Part shown: positions 16,247-25,700 of the stretch, piece by piece
Numbering within the stretch: position 1 is the first letter of the stretch
Layout: every line of letters starts with the position of its first letter
Source: Frankiales bacterium
GTDB lineage: Bacteria; Actinomycetota; Actinomycetes; Mycobacteriales; SCTD01
NCBI GenBank assembly: GCA_025465135.1
Contig: JAODNA010000161.1
Location: forward strand, 1-34,773
Direction of reading: 5' to 3'
DNA length: 34,773 bases
Notes under the pieces: model-generated
Databases searched by the model: none
Seen by the model: only the letters and a program-made list of their open reading frames with translations
Told to the model about the DNA's origin: nothing
Made by a program: the position numbers and the translations under genes

Positions 16247-17032
16247 GTGCGCCGACCCCGTCCCGACCCGATTGCCGCGGGCGCCCGTCTCGCCGCGCTG
16301 GTGCCGTCGTCGGCGGTCGGAGGGTGGATCCCGCCGCCCGTCGAGGAGGTGCCTGTCGAGGGCGAGGAGCCGTCGATGCCGCGGTCGTGGTCCGCACGGG
16401 CGGCGGAGGAAGCATCGGCTGCCCCGGACGGGCTTCTGGCCGGCCTGGTGCCCGCCGGGTTGCGTGGCGGGCGCTGGGATCCCGGCCGTCAGGGGCTCGC
16501 CGCCCTGGCGACGGTCGCGCTGCTGGCCGCGGTCGTCGCGGGGGTCGTGCTGCTGCGCGGCCGTCCGCACGAGGTGGCGCCGCCGGTTGCCACCACCTCG
16601 TCCTCGGTGCAGGCGTCCGGTGGTCCTGAGCTCATCATCGATGTGGCCGGCAGGGTGCGGCATCCCGGCATCGTGCGGCTGCCGATGGGTGCCCGCGTCG
16701 ATGACGCCGTGCGCGCCGCCGGCGGCCCACTCCCCGGTGCGACGTACGACGGACTGAACCGCGCGCGCAAGCTGACCGACGGCGAGCAGGTGCTGGTCGG
16801 CGTACAGCCTCCGCCAGGATCCCCCGCCACCGGCGGTGACGGCCGGGTCGACATCAACCTGGCCGATGCGGCCGCCCTCGATGCGCTACCCGGGATCGGG
16901 CCGGTGCTCGCGCAGAAGATCGTCGACTGGCGGACCGAGCACGGTCGGTTCGCGAGCATCGACCAGCTCCGTGAGGTCGGTGGGATCGGCGAGAGCAAGT
17001 TCGCCGCCTTGAAGAACAAGGTGCGCACGTGA
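16247..17032 (+). CDS. comEA: ComEA-family DNA-binding protein
   Basis: 261 residues, GTG start. A Pro/Glu-rich cytoplasmic N-terminus precedes one membrane helix at about 82-104 (GLAALATVALLAAVVAGVVLL). An SLBB domain follows (IIDVAGRVRHPGIVRLPMGARVDDAV), then the helix-hairpin-helix pair at the C-terminus: VDINLADAAALDALPGIGPVLAQKIVDWR and FASIDQLREVGGIGESKFAALK. It binds DNA nonspecifically outside the membrane and hands it to ComEC. The TGA overlaps the GTG of comEC. No pilus genes are in the window, so transformation competence is not established. Confidence 0.92.
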   Translation: MRRPRPDPIAAGARLAALVPSSAVGGWIPPPVEEVPVEGEEPSMPRSWSARAAEEASAAPDGLLAGLVPAGLRGGRWDPGRQGLAALATVALLAAVVAGVVLLRGRPHEVAPPVATTSSSVQASGGPELIIDVAGRVRHPGIVRLPMGARVDDAVRAAGGPLPGATYDGLNRARKLTDGEQVLVGVQPPPGSPATGGDGRVDINLADAAALDALPGIGPVLAQKIVDWRTEHGRFASIDQLREVGGIGESKFAALKNKVRT

Positions 17033-19506
17033 CGACCCCCGACCTGCGGCTGTTCGCGCCCGCTGTCGCGGTCTGGGTGGTCGCTGCACTCGCCTTGCAC
17101 GTCGCTCCCGGCCGGGTTGTTGCCGCCGCGGTGGCGACCGTGCTGCTGGCGGGGGCGGTGGCGAGGCGCTCGGGCAGCGCGCTCGTCGTCGCGATCCTCG
17201 TCTGCGCCGCTGCGGCGGGGCTCTCGACTGCCGCGAGAGTGCATGCCCGCACGACAGGTCCGGTGCATGCCGCGGCCGTGGCGGGATCCGCCGTGACGAT
17301 CGAGGGCGTGCTCGTCGACGATCCGAGAGCTCTCGTGCCGAAACCGGGCAAGGGCACGCTCGCTGTCCGCGAGCTCGTCATGGCACGCCTCCGGGCCGAG
17401 CGGCTGACGACGGCCGGGCGAGTGCTCCGCGTCCGCACCCCCGTGCTCGTGGTGACGACGGACCAGAGGTGGCTGCGGCTGCTGCCCAGCCAGCACCTGC
17501 GGGCCGACGGCCTGCTCCGTCCGGCGACCGGCGACGTCGCCGCCCTGTTGTCGGTGCGCGGATCGGTGCAGCTGCAGGGCGAGGCGAGTCACCTCCAACG
17601 CGTCGCCGCAAGCCTTCGGGCCGGACTGCGTCGCGCCGTGGGGCCTCTGCCGCCCGCCGAGCGCGGTTTGCTGCCCGGACTCGTGGTCGGTGACGTCAGC
17701 CAGTTGCCGCCGGAGCTGACCGACGACTTCCGGACCGTCGGCCTCACGCATCTCGTGGCTGTCAGCGGTACCAACGTTGCTGTCGTGCTCGGTGCCGTGC
17801 TGCTGGTCTGCATCCGCCTCGGCATCCCGCTGCGCGCCCGCCCGCCGATCGCCTTGCTCGCGCTGCTGGCCTTCGTCGTGCTTGTCCGGCCGACGCCGAG
17901 CGTCCTGCGGGCCGCGGTGATGGGCAGCATCGCGCTGCTGGCCCTCACGACCGGGCGGCGAAGAGCGGCGCTGCCGACCCTGTCTGCGGCGGTGATGCTG
18001 CTGGTTCTGCTGTCTCCGGACCTCGCCGTCTCCGCTGGGTTCGCCCTGTCGGTGCTCGCAACCGGCGGCATCGTCGTCCTCGCGCCGGGCTGGCGGGACC
18101 AGTGGGCGCTGCACCTGCCACTCGGCTTCGCCGAGGCGCTCGCGATCCCTGCCGCCGCGCAGGTCGCGTGCGGTCCGGTCATCGTCGCGCTGTCAGGGCA
18201 GCTCGGGCTGCTGTCTGTGCCGGCCAACCTGCTCGCCGTGCCCGCGGTCGCACCCGCGACGATCCTCGGACTCGGTGCGGCCGTCGCCGCTCCGTTCTCG
18301 AGCAGCGCCGCGACCGGGCTCGCGTGGGCCGCGTGGCTGCCGACGACCTGGCTCGTTCACGTCGCGCAGCTCGGTGCTTCCCTTCCCGGTGCCGCGCTGC
18401 CCTGGCGCTCGGGATCCGCGGGTGCACTGCTGCTGGTGCTCGTCACAGTGGCCGGCGCCGCCGTCCTGCGCTCCCCGGCACTGCGCAAGCTCTGCGCCGC
18501 CGCCGCCCTCGGCGTACTGACCGCCGTCTCCGTCCTCTGGTTCGTCGCGCCGGGCTGGCCGCCGCCGGGCTGGTTCCTGGTCGCCTGCGACGTCGGGCAG
18601 GGAGACGGGCTCGTGCTCAACGCCGGGCCGCACACGGCCGTGGTCATCGACACCGGGCCCGACCCGCGCGCGATGGACCGCTGCCTGCGGCGGCTGCGCG
18701 TGCACCGAGTCCCGCTCGTCGTCCTGACCCACTTCCACGCCGACCACGTCGAGGGGCTGCCGGGCGTCCTGCGGCGGCGACAGGTGGGCGAGATCGAGGT
18801 GGGGCCGCTCGACGAGCCGGCCGTCGAGCGGGCGCGCGTAGTGAGGTGGGCAGCCGCGGCGCACGTCCGCGTCGTGCCCGCCCAGGTCGGAGAGGAACGC
18901 ACGGCCGGCGGTGCGCGCTGGCAGGTCCTCGCACCGGACCACCCGCACCGCGGCACCAACAGCGACCCCAACAACTCCTCGCTCGTGCTGCGGTTGACAG
19001 CGGCGGGCGGGCGCACGGTGCTCCTCACCGGCGACGTCGAGAAGGAGGCGCAGCAGGTCCTCCTCGACCTCGGCATCCCGCTGCGGGCCGACGTGCTGAA
19101 GGTCCCGCACCACGGGTCGTCGCACCAGCTGCCGGAGTTCCTCGCAGCGGTGCACCCGCAGATCACGATGACGTCGGTCGGCGCCGGCAACCCGTTCGGC
19201 CACCCGTCTCCCGCGACCATCGGACAGCTCGTCGACGAGGGCGCGCGCTCCTACCGGACCGACCGCGACGGCGACATCGCGCTCGTGGACCGGGGCGGCG
19301 TCCTGTCCAGCGCCGCCCGCCACGGCCCCGGCACTGTCCGGCCGCGCCCACGGGCGCGCGGACTCGAGCTCATCCCGGGCACGACTCTGACCGCTCGGGC
19401 GGAGGCGCTGTCGCGGCTCCCGTCGAGCTGGTGCAGCACCCCAGGGGCGGCCGCCCGCGATCCCACGCGAGAGCGCCCGTCGAGCCGACCGGCCATGGGA
19501 CGATGA
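17029..19506 (+). CDS. comEC: ComEC/Rec2 DNA uptake channel
   Basis: 825 residues. Two or three N-terminal helices and an OB-like segment (VTIEGVLVDDPRAL) are followed by the Competence domain with many helices, beginning GLLPGLVVGDVSQLP and LTHLVAVSGTNVAVV. The C-terminal metallo-beta-lactamase-like domain from about 515 has ACDVGQGDGLVLN, THFHADHVEGLPGV (His568, His570, Asp572, His573), LTGDVEKEAQ and KVPHHGSSHQ, so the nuclease-like metal site appears intact. It should pass single-stranded DNA across the membrane. The final ~50 residues are a low-complexity tail. It is coupled to comEA by GTGA and followed 4 bp later by holA. Confidence 0.95.
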   Translation: MTTPDLRLFAPAVAVWVVAALALHVAPGRVVAAAVATVLLAGAVARRSGSALVVAILVCAAAAGLSTAARVHARTTGPVHAAAVAGSAVTIEGVLVDDPRALVPKPGKGTLAVRELVMARLRAERLTTAGRVLRVRTPVLVVTTDQRWLRLLPSQHLRADGLLRPATGDVAALLSVRGSVQLQGEASHLQRVAASLRAGLRRAVGPLPPAERGLLPGLVVGDVSQLPPELTDDFRTVGLTHLVAVSGTNVAVVLGAVLLVCIRLGIPLRARPPIALLALLAFVVLVRPTPSVLRAAVMGSIALLALTTGRRRAALPTLSAAVMLLVLLSPDLAVSAGFALSVLATGGIVVLAPGWRDQWALHLPLGFAEALAIPAAAQVACGPVIVALSGQLGLLSVPANLLAVPAVAPATILGLGAAVAAPFSSSAATGLAWAAWLPTTWLVHVAQLGASLPGAALPWRSGSAGALLLVLVTVAGAAVLRSPALRKLCAAAALGVLTAVSVLWFVAPGWPPPGWFLVACDVGQGDGLVLNAGPHTAVVIDTGPDPRAMDRCLRRLRVHRVPLVVLTHFHADHVEGLPGVLRRRQVGEIEVGPLDEPAVERARVVRWAAAAHVRVVPAQVGEERTAGGARWQVLAPDHPHRGTNSDPNNSSLVLRLTAAGGRTVLLTGDVEKEAQQVLLDLGIPLRADVLKVPHHGSSHQLPEFLAAVHPQITMTSVGAGNPFGHPSPATIGQLVDEGARSYRTDRDGDIALVDRGGVLSSAARHGPGTVRPRPRARGLELIPGTTLTARAEALSRLPSSWCSTPGAAARDPTRERPSSRPAMGR

Positions 19507-19510
19507 CGGC

Positions 19511-20479
19511 GTGCCGGCTGACCTGCTCTCCCCGCTGACGCTGGTCGTCGGCGACGAGGAGCTGCTCGTCGCGCGGGCGGTCTCGGAAGTGGTTCGTACG
19601 GCGCGCGCTGCTGACCCCGACGTCGACATCCGCGATCTCGACGGCCCCGACGTCGTGCCGGGCGATCTCGCCGAGCTGCTGAGCCCCTCGCTGTTCGCCG
19701 AACGTCGTGTGCTCGTGCTGCACGCCGCCGAGAGCCTCAGCAAGGAGGCTGCCGCGGAGGTGCTCGCCTACGTCAACGACCCGCTGGACGAGGTGACCCT
19801 GCTGGTCGTCCACGCCGGCGGTGCCAAGGGCAAGGCCCTGCTGGCACCCCTGCAGAGCGCTGCCGGCCGCACGCTCGCCGCCGCGAGGATCACGCGGCCG
19901 GGCGAGCGGCGCGACTTCCTGCGCGCAGAGCTGCGCGTGGACGGCCGGGCGGTGGAGGAAGAGGCCGTTGGCGCGCTCTTGGAGGCGGTCGGCAACGACC
20001 TGCGCGAGCTTGCCTCCGCGGCCGGCCAGCTGGTCTCCGACACGGAGGGTCCCATCACGGCCGAGGCCGTGGCCCGCTACCACCGGGGTCGGGCCGAGGC
20101 CAACGGCTTCGCGGTCGCAGAGCGCGCGGTCGAAGGAGACCTCGCCGGTGCCCTGGAGCTCGTGCGCTGGTGGAGCATGGTCAAGCTCGAGCACGTTCTC
20201 GTGACGAGCGCGCTCGCCAACACCCTGCGATCAATGGCGATGGTGGCTTCCGCCGGCCGCGCACCCGCCGCCGTCCTCGCCGGCCAGCTCAGCATGCCGC
20301 CCTGGAAGGTCGAGAAGACGCAGCGGCAGGTGCGTGGCTGGCGGCCGGAGGCGCTCGTTCAGGCGTTCCAGGCCGTTGCCGCCGCCGACGCCGACGTGAA
20401 GGGGGGCGCGGTCGACCAGGACTACGCGGTCGAGCGGATGCTGCTCGCCGTCGTACAGGCCCGCGAGGTCGGCCGATGA
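19511..20479 (+). CDS. holA: DNA polymerase III subunit delta
   Basis: 322 residues, GTG start 4 bp after comEC. The pattern matches HolA: SPLTLVVGDEELLVARAVSEV at the start, a SLFAERRVLVLHAAES segment, LLEAVGNDLRELASAAGQLV, and C-terminal MPPWKVEKTQRQVRGW plus ADADVKGGAVDQDYAVERMLLAV. The protein is part of the clamp loader that opens the beta clamp during replication. As in other actinomycetes it sits after comEC and opposite rpsT. The TGA overlaps the next ATG (ATGA). Confidence 0.95.
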   Translation: MPADLLSPLTLVVGDEELLVARAVSEVVRTARAADPDVDIRDLDGPDVVPGDLAELLSPSLFAERRVLVLHAAESLSKEAAAEVLAYVNDPLDEVTLLVVHAGGAKGKALLAPLQSAAGRTLAAARITRPGERRDFLRAELRVDGRAVEEEAVGALLEAVGNDLRELASAAGQLVSDTEGPITAEAVARYHRGRAEANGFAVAERAVEGDLAGALELVRWWSMVKLEHVLVTSALANTLRSMAMVASAGRAPAAVLAGQLSMPPWKVEKTQRQVRGWRPEALVQAFQAVAAADADVKGGAVDQDYAVERMLLAVVQAREVGR

Positions 20480-20835
20480 CGGCCGCCGAGCTCGAGACCG
20501 CCAGCGAGACCGCCGGCGAGACCGCCGGCGAGACCGAGACCGCCGCGGTACGTCGCCCGCTCTACCCGCGGCTGCTGCGCCTGCGGCACGTGCACCCCAA
20601 CGGCTGGCAGCGGGCGCTGCTCGGTGAAGGGGCGATCGCGTTCGCTGCGCTGCTGGTGCTGGCCGACCTCGCGACGTCGTGGACCCTGCTGGTGCTCCCG
20701 CTCGCCGTCGCCGGCGTGGTGAAGGCGCACGACCTCCTCGCCGGCCTCCTCTCTGCAGACGATCTTCGTCATCCGGCAGAGTCGCACGCTGAGGTTCACG
20801 ATCACCTCGGGCCGGAAGACGTAGATCGTTCCTGA
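20476..20835 (+). CDS. Small membrane protein downstream of holA
   Basis: 119 residues, not recognised. The N-terminal 25 residues are an acidic Glu-Thr-Ala repeat (ETAGETAGET) encoded by a 12-bp tandem repeat. A basic region RPLYPRLLRLRHVHPNGWQRALL precedes two closely spaced hydrophobic helices (IAFAALLVLADLATSWTLLV and LPLAVAGVVKAHDLL). The C-terminus is hydrophilic and His/Asp-rich. The ATGA overlap with holA shows co-translation. It ends 22 bp from convergent rpsT with no clear terminator. Confidence 0.65.
   Translation: MTAAELETASETAGETAGETETAAVRRPLYPRLLRLRHVHPNGWQRALLGEGAIAFAALLVLADLATSWTLLVLPLAVAGVVKAHDLLAGLLSADDLRHPAESHAEVHDHLGPEDVDRS
20494..20544 (+). repeat. 12-bp tandem repeat GAGACCGCCGGC
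   Basis: Units start at 20494, 20506 and 20518, with two partial copies at 20530 and 20536. It encodes an ETA(S/G) repeat at the start of the small membrane protein. In-frame copy-number change is possible without frameshift. Confidence 0.7.
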
Positions 20836-20857
20836 GGGCCGGGGGTGCGGGCGGGGC

Positions 20858-21136
20858 TCAGGCCTTCGGTGCACCCGACAGCGCAGCGGTGCGCTTGGCC
20901 AGCGCGCTCTTGCGGTTGGCGGCCTGGTTGGCGTGGATGACGCCCTTGCTGGCGGCCTTGTCGAGCGCCTTGCTGGCGTCCTTCATGAGCACCGTCGCGG
21001 TCGCGACGTCGCCCGCGTCAGCCGCCTCGCGGAACTTGCGGATCGCGGTCTTCAGCGAGGACTTGACGGACTTGTTGCGCAGCCGCGCCTTCTCGTTGGT
21101 CTTGATGCGCTTGATCTGCGACTTGATGTTCGCCAC
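20858..21136 (-). CDS. rpsT: 30S ribosomal protein bS20
   Basis: 92 residues, usual length. It reads [22 protein letters not shown] at the start, with the helical, basic pattern of S20 and the [19 protein letters not shown] block near the end. It binds 16S rRNA in the body of the small subunit. The start is GTG 21136, preceded by GAGGA about 11 nt upstream. It is transcribed alone on the minus strand and opposes holA and its small partner, the usual actinobacterial arrangement. Confidence 0.97.
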   Translation of the reverse strand: MANIKSQIKRIKTNEKARLRNKSVKSSLKTAIRKFREAADAGDVATATVLMKDASKALDKAASKGVIHANQAANRKSALAKRTAALSGAPKA

Positions 21137-21254
21137 GCGAAAGGGTCCTCGGTCAGTCGGGGGTGTGGTGCTGGGCAGGCGCGCGGCACCGACGGCGCGG
21201 CGCGCGAGGCTCCAGAATAGCAGCGGCGCACACGGCGGGCCAAACCGCTGATCG

Positions 21255-22169
21255 TCACCAGCCGGTGCGCTGCCGGAGCCAGGCTCCCGCCGTACCGGCC
21301 TGCGCGGCCTGGAAGGCCCGCACTGTCGGGATACCGGGCGGCGGGGGCCGCCTCCGCGCCTCCTCCATGAACCCGGCGAAGGCCGCGACCAGGGAGGTCA
21401 CCGCGTGCGGTGCCGCTCGGCGGCCGGCGACCGTCGCGGCGAGCACCGCCTCGGGTTCCGTGATCCCGCGCAGCATCGCGCTCGGGAGGAACCCCACGAC
21501 GTCAAGGACCGGGTCGCCCGCCGCGGCCCACGGCCAGTCGACCAGCACCACGTCGCCGTCCGGCGTGACCAGCATGTTGTCGTCGCGGGCATCGAGGTGC
21601 AGCAGCCGGTCGCCGGCAGCGGCCTGCGGCCAGGCGGTCTCCAGCGCGACGAGCTCGTCGAGGTGCCGCAGCTGCCAGGGCTCGAGATCGTCCGGGGGTC
21701 CGGCGGCGAGCGTGCGCCAGCCGTTGAAGTCCTCGCTCAGCATCTCGGCAGCTGTCGGCAGGCCAGGCAGCGCCGGCACCTCGGCCAGGCGGTCCAGGGC
21801 GCGAAGGGCCGCCGCCAGCTCGTCCGGCCGCCAGGGCACCCGCGGAGGACGGCCGTCGATGGCCTCGAAGAGCAAAGCGACCCAGGTGCCGTCGTCGTAC
21901 ACATCGAGCAGGCGCGGTGAGCGGAGCTCCGGCGGAAGCGCTGCCGTCACGCGCGCTTCGGTCCGGTGCATGTCCGGCGTGACGGGGTTGGCATCGGACG
22001 AGACGGCCTTCAGGAACGCGCGCGTGCCGTCGGCGCAGCTCACCCGCGCGGCGACCCCGGGGGAGAAGCCGCCGCTCTCGCTGTTCCAGGACACGACCGG
22101 GGAGCCGAGGACGCCATCGGCCCAGGCGCGCACTGCGACGGGCAGTGCGTCGTACGGCGGGCGGCCCAT
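21255..22169 (-). CDS. APH-family phosphotransferase (kinase fold)
   Basis: 304 residues. The protein-kinase-like fold shows [10 protein letters not shown] (ATP-binding Lys), then the catalytic loop [12 protein letters not shown] (HxDxxxxN) and the metal-binding [13 protein letters not shown]. These are the Brenner and DFG-equivalent motifs of aminoglycoside phosphotransferases and related small-molecule kinases. Chromosomal members often phosphorylate unknown metabolites, so antibiotic resistance should not be assumed. It lies 118 bp before rpsT on the same strand and is divergent from lepA with a 52-bp gap. The ATG at 22169 has no clear ribosome-binding site. Confidence 0.85.
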   Translation of the reverse strand: MGRPPYDALPVAVRAWADGVLGSPVVSWNSESGGFSPGVAARVSCADGTRAFLKAVSSDANPVTPDMHRTEARVTAALPPELRSPRLLDVYDDGTWVALLFEAIDGRPPRVPWRPDELAAALRALDRLAEVPALPGLPTAAEMLSEDFNGWRTLAAGPPDDLEPWQLRHLDELVALETAWPQAAAGDRLLHLDARDDNMLVTPDGDVVLVDWPWAAAGDPVLDVVGFLPSAMLRGITEPEAVLAATVAGRRAAPHAVTSLVAAFAGFMEEARRRPPPPGIPTVRAFQAAQAGTAGAWLRQRTGW

Positions 22170-22221
22170 CCGTCCACGGTGCCAGAACCGGGCAACGGGT
22201 TAGTCGGTGCGAGAATGGAAC

Positions 22222-24045
22222 GTGCCCACCACCGATCCGAAGATCATTCGGAACTTCTGCATCATCGCCCACATCGACCATGGCAAGTCGACGCTGGCCG
22301 ACCGGATGCTGCAGCTCACCGGTGTGGTGGACGCGCGGCAGATGCGCGCGCAGTACCTCGACAAGATGGACATCGAGCGCGAGCGCGGCATCACCATCAA
22401 GGCGCAGAACGTCCGGCTGCCGTGGACGGCCGACGACGGCAAGGACTACGTCCTGCACATGATCGACACGCCCGGGCACGTCGACTTCACCTACGAGGTG
22501 AGCCGCAGCCTTGCGGCTTGCGAGGGCACGCTGCTGCTCGTCGACGCGGCGCAGGGGATCGAGGCGCAGACGCTCGCCAACCTCTACCTCGCGCTCGAGA
22601 ACGACCTCCACATCATCCCCGTGCTCAACAAGATCGACCTGCCGGCTGCGCAGCCGGACAAGTACGCCGGCGAGATCGCGCACATCATCGGCTGCGAGCC
22701 CGACGACGTGCTGCGGATCAGCGCCAAGACCGGCGAGGGTGTTGCCGACGTCCTCAACGCGATCGTGCGTCAGATCCCCGCGCCGATGGGATCGGTCGAC
22801 GACCCTGCCCGCGCGATGATCTTCGACTCTGTCTACGACTCCTACCGCGGCGTCATCACCTACGTCCGCGTCTTCGACGGCCAGCTGTCCACCAAGGACC
22901 GCGGCCTGATGATGTCGACGCAGAACCAGCACGAGATCCTCGAGGTCGGCGTCGTGAGCCCCGAGATGATGCCGACCGAGACGCTGTCGGCCGGCGAGGT
23001 CGGCTACGTCATCCCCGGCGTGAAGAACGTCCGCCAGGCCCGCGTGGGCGACACGCTCACGACCGTCCGCAACAGCGCGCGCGAGTCGCTCGGGGGCTAC
23101 CGCGACCCGAAGCCGATGGTCTACTCCGGCCTGTAGCCGCTCGACGGCAGCGAGTACCCCGCGCTGCGCGAGGCGCTCGACAAGCTGCGGCTCAACGACG
23201 CCGCCCTCGTCTACGAACCGGAGACGTCCCTGGCGCTCGGGTTCGGCTTCCGCGTCGGCTTCCTCGGCCTGCTGCACCTGGAGATCGTGCGGGAGCGGCT
23301 GGAGCGCGAGCACGACCTGGCGCTGATCAGCACCGCGCCGAACGTCGTCTACAAGGTCATTCTCGAGTCGGGCGAGGAGATCGTCGTCACCAACCCGAGC
23401 GACTGGCCCAACACCGGCAAGATCCACGAGGTGCGCGAGCCCGTCGCCAAGGCGATGGTCCTGCTGCCGAGCGAGTACGTCGGAACCGTCATGGAGCTGT
23501 GCCAGGGCCGCCGCGGCGTCATGCAGGGGATGGACTACCTGTCCGAGGACCGCGTCGAGCTGCGCTACACGCTGCCGATGGGCGAGATCATCTTCGACTT
23601 CTTCGACCAGCTGAAGTCGCGGACCAAGGGCTACGCCAGCCTCGACTACGAGGTCGCGGGGGAGCAGGTCGCCGACCTGGTAAAGGTCGACATCCTGCTG
23701 CAGGGCGAGCCGGTGGACGCGTTCAGCGCGATCGTGCACAAGGACAAGGCGTTCGCGTACGGCACGAACATGACGACCAAGCTGCGCGGGCTGATCCCGC
23801 GACAGAATTTCGAGGTGCCCATCCAGGCAGCCATCGGCGCGCGCGTCATCGCCCGCGAGAACATCCGCGCGATCCGCAAGGACGTCCTCGCGAAGTGCTA
23901 CGGCGGCGACATCACCCGGAAGCGCAAGCTGCTCGAGAAGCAGAAGGAGGGCAAGAAGCGCATGAAGATGGTCGGCCGCGTCGAGGTCCCGCAGGAGGCC
24001 TTCATCGCCGCGCTGTCGACCGGCGAAGAGACCGCCAAGAAGTAG
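22222..24045 (+). pseudogene. lepA: Elongation factor 4 (LepA) with in-frame TAG at codon 305
   Basis: 607 codons, the normal LepA length, from GTG 22222. The G domain is intact (AHIDHGKST at 16-24, [33 protein letters not shown]), as is domain II up to KPMVYSGL. Codon 305 (23134-23136) is TAG where actinobacterial LepA has Tyr in GLYP. The frame then continues perfectly: [17 protein letters not shown], domains III and V, and the unique C-terminal domain with [23 protein letters not shown] and [24 protein letters not shown]. No frameshift or other decay is seen, so the change is recent or a sequence error. As written, only domains I-II would be made. EF4 remobilises stalled ribosomes and is dispensable in several bacteria. 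The final TAG overlaps the GTG of the transporter. Confidence 0.9.
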
Positions 24046-25256
24046 TGGCGCTGATCCCACCGCCGGGGCCGTCCCGGCTGCTGGCACTGGCGACGTTCGT
24101 CAACACGCTCGGCAACGGCCTGTTCTACACCGGCAGCGTGCTGTTCTTCACCCGCAGCGTCGGCCTCTCGCCCGGGCAGGTCGGGCTCGGCCTCACGCTT
24201 GCCGGAGCGGCCGGGCTGCTCGCGGGCATCCCGTTCGGCCACCTGGGTGATCGCCGTGGTGCGAGGGAGATCCTGGTCGCCCTCATGGTCGGAGAGGGCG
24301 CCGCGGTGGCGTGCCTCGCGCTGGTTCACTCCTTCGGCCCGTTCCTCGTCGTGGCGTCGGCCTACACCGTGCTCGACCGCGGCGCCAACGGTGTGCGCCA
24401 GGGTCTGATCGCGTCGGCGTACGCACCCGCCGAGCGCGTGACCGGGCGCGCCTACCTGCGATCGGTGACCAACCTCGGCCTGGCCCTCGGCGCTGCGTCG
24501 GCGGGCCTGGCCCTGCAGCTCGACACGCGCGCGGCTTATGTGTCGCTCGTGCTGGGCGACGCCGTGACCTTCGGGCTCGCCGCCGTCGTACTGCTCCGGC
24601 TGCCGCGCAGCGTGCGCCCGACCACGCCGTCTGTCGGGGGGATGCTGGTTGCGCTGCGAGACCGGCCGTTCCTCGCGGTCACCGTGCTGAACGGTGTCCT
24701 GTCGATGCACTACGTGGTGCTCGAGGTGGCCGTTCCGTTGTGGGTGACGCGCGCCACCGACGCGCCGCGCTGGACCGTCGCCTTGCTGTACGTCGTCAAC
24801 ACCGTGTGCTGCGTGCTCTTCCAGGTGAGGGCGTCCCGCAGCTCTTCGGACATCCCGTCCTCGGCGCTGGCCGTGCGCAACGGCTCGCTGCTCATCGCAG
24901 CCTCGTGCCTGGTCTTCGCCGCGTCGGCGCACCGGTCTGCGCTCATCGCGGTGGGGGTGCTGGTCGTCGCCGCGCTCGTCAACGTGGGGGGTGAGCTCCT
25001 GCAGGCCTCCGGCTCGTGGGGACTCGGCTTCGGTCTGGCGCCCGAGCACGCGCAAGGCCAGTACCAGGGCCTGTTCGGCACCGGCATGGCTGCTGCGCAG
25101 ATGCTCGGGCCGATCGTGATCACGTCGACCGCGATCGAGCACGGCACCGCCGGCTGGGTGCTGCTCGCGGGGCTGTTCCTCGGGTCGGGTGCGGCGATGA
25201 GACCCGTCTCGGCGTGGGCCGAGCGCAACCGCCCGGCGGTGCTCACGGCAGGATGA
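24045..25256 (+). CDS. Major facilitator superfamily transporter
   Basis: 403 residues, GTG overlapping the lepA TAG by one base. About twelve hydrophobic helices are visible. The loop between helices 2 and 3 has GIPFGHLGDRRGAREIL, the MFS motif A variant (G-x3-D-R-x-G-R). A YTVLDRGANGVRQGLIA segment in helix 4 and AEHAQGQYQGLFGTGMAAAQMLGP-like sequence in the second half (residues are PEHAQGQYQG) are typical of drug-exporter-like MFS proteins. Substrate unknown. Translation is probably coupled to lepA, so the premature stop in lepA could reduce its expression unless it has its own promoter. Confidence 0.87.
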   Translation: MALIPPPGPSRLLALATFVNTLGNGLFYTGSVLFFTRSVGLSPGQVGLGLTLAGAAGLLAGIPFGHLGDRRGAREILVALMVGEGAAVACLALVHSFGPFLVVASAYTVLDRGANGVRQGLIASAYAPAERVTGRAYLRSVTNLGLALGAASAGLALQLDTRAAYVSLVLGDAVTFGLAAVVLLRLPRSVRPTTPSVGGMLVALRDRPFLAVTVLNGVLSMHYVVLEVAVPLWVTRATDAPRWTVALLYVVNTVCCVLFQVRASRSSSDIPSSALAVRNGSLLIAASCLVFAASAHRSALIAVGVLVVAALVNVGGELLQASGSWGLGFGLAPEHAQGQYQGLFGTGMAAAQMLGPIVITSTAIEHGTAGWVLLAGLFLGSGAAMRPVSAWAERNRPAVLTAG

Positions 25257-25260
25257 GCGC

Positions 25261-25683
25261 ATGACGGAGACCCCAGCGACAGAGCCCGAGCCCGGCGACC
25301 TGGACCAGCTGCTCAGTGCCGCCATCGAAGCAGCGAGCTCGCTGCTGTCGGTCGACGGTGAGTTCTACCCGTTCGCCGTCGCACTGACCCACAGCGGCGA
25401 GCTCGTCTCGCCGGCCGTGGATCCCGGCACCGAGCAGCCGGACGCCGAGGACGTCGTCGACCTGCTGATCGAGGCGCTGCGCGACGGCCGCGACACCATC
25501 CGTGCCGCTGCCCTCTGCAGCGACGTGACGCTGGCGTCCGACGCGGGCGACCAGGACGCGATCCGGGTCGAGCTCGAGGCACCGGACCACCAGCCGGTGA
25601 CCATCCTTGTCCCGTACGACGAAGGACCGGTGCTCGGAGACCCCTTCGGTGTCGACGCTGAGGCCAGGATCTTCACGGCCTGA
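25261..25683 (+). CDS. Conserved-looking acidic protein of unknown function
   Basis: 140 residues, not recognised. It is strongly acidic with no membrane segment or signal peptide. Beta strands alternate with a helix (EDVVDLLIEALRDGRDTIRAAALCSDVTL) and the end reads VTILVPYDEGP, suggesting a small alpha/beta fold. GGATGA and CAGGAT lie just upstream of ATG 25261, 4 bp after the transporter stop. The peptidase gene follows after 17 bp, so it probably belongs to the same transcription unit. Confidence 0.7.
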   Translation: MTETPATEPEPGDLDQLLSAAIEAASSLLSVDGEFYPFAVALTHSGELVSPAVDPGTEQPDAEDVVDLLIEALRDGRDTIRAAALCSDVTLASDAGDQDAIRVELEAPDHQPVTILVPYDEGPVLGDPFGVDAEARIFTA

Positions 25684-25700
25684 GGTGGTAGGCACGAGGG

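Noticed and set aside
21255-22169. Aminoglycoside resistance kinase
   Set aside because: The fold motifs are general to APH-like kinases; nothing in sequence or context identifies an antibiotic as substrate.
23134-23136. General reassignment of TAG to an amino acid
   Set aside because: leuS, hemW, the helicase, lepA and several small genes end normally at TAG with non-coding or out-of-frame sequence after it.
21966-25256. Very long open frame (1096 codons) across the lepA region on the plus strand, and an 861-codon one on the minus strand (21502-24087)
   Set aside because: Both are shadows caused by high GC at third positions; the lepA frame has clear family motifs. Only the last 403 codons of the plus frame are real (the MFS transporter).
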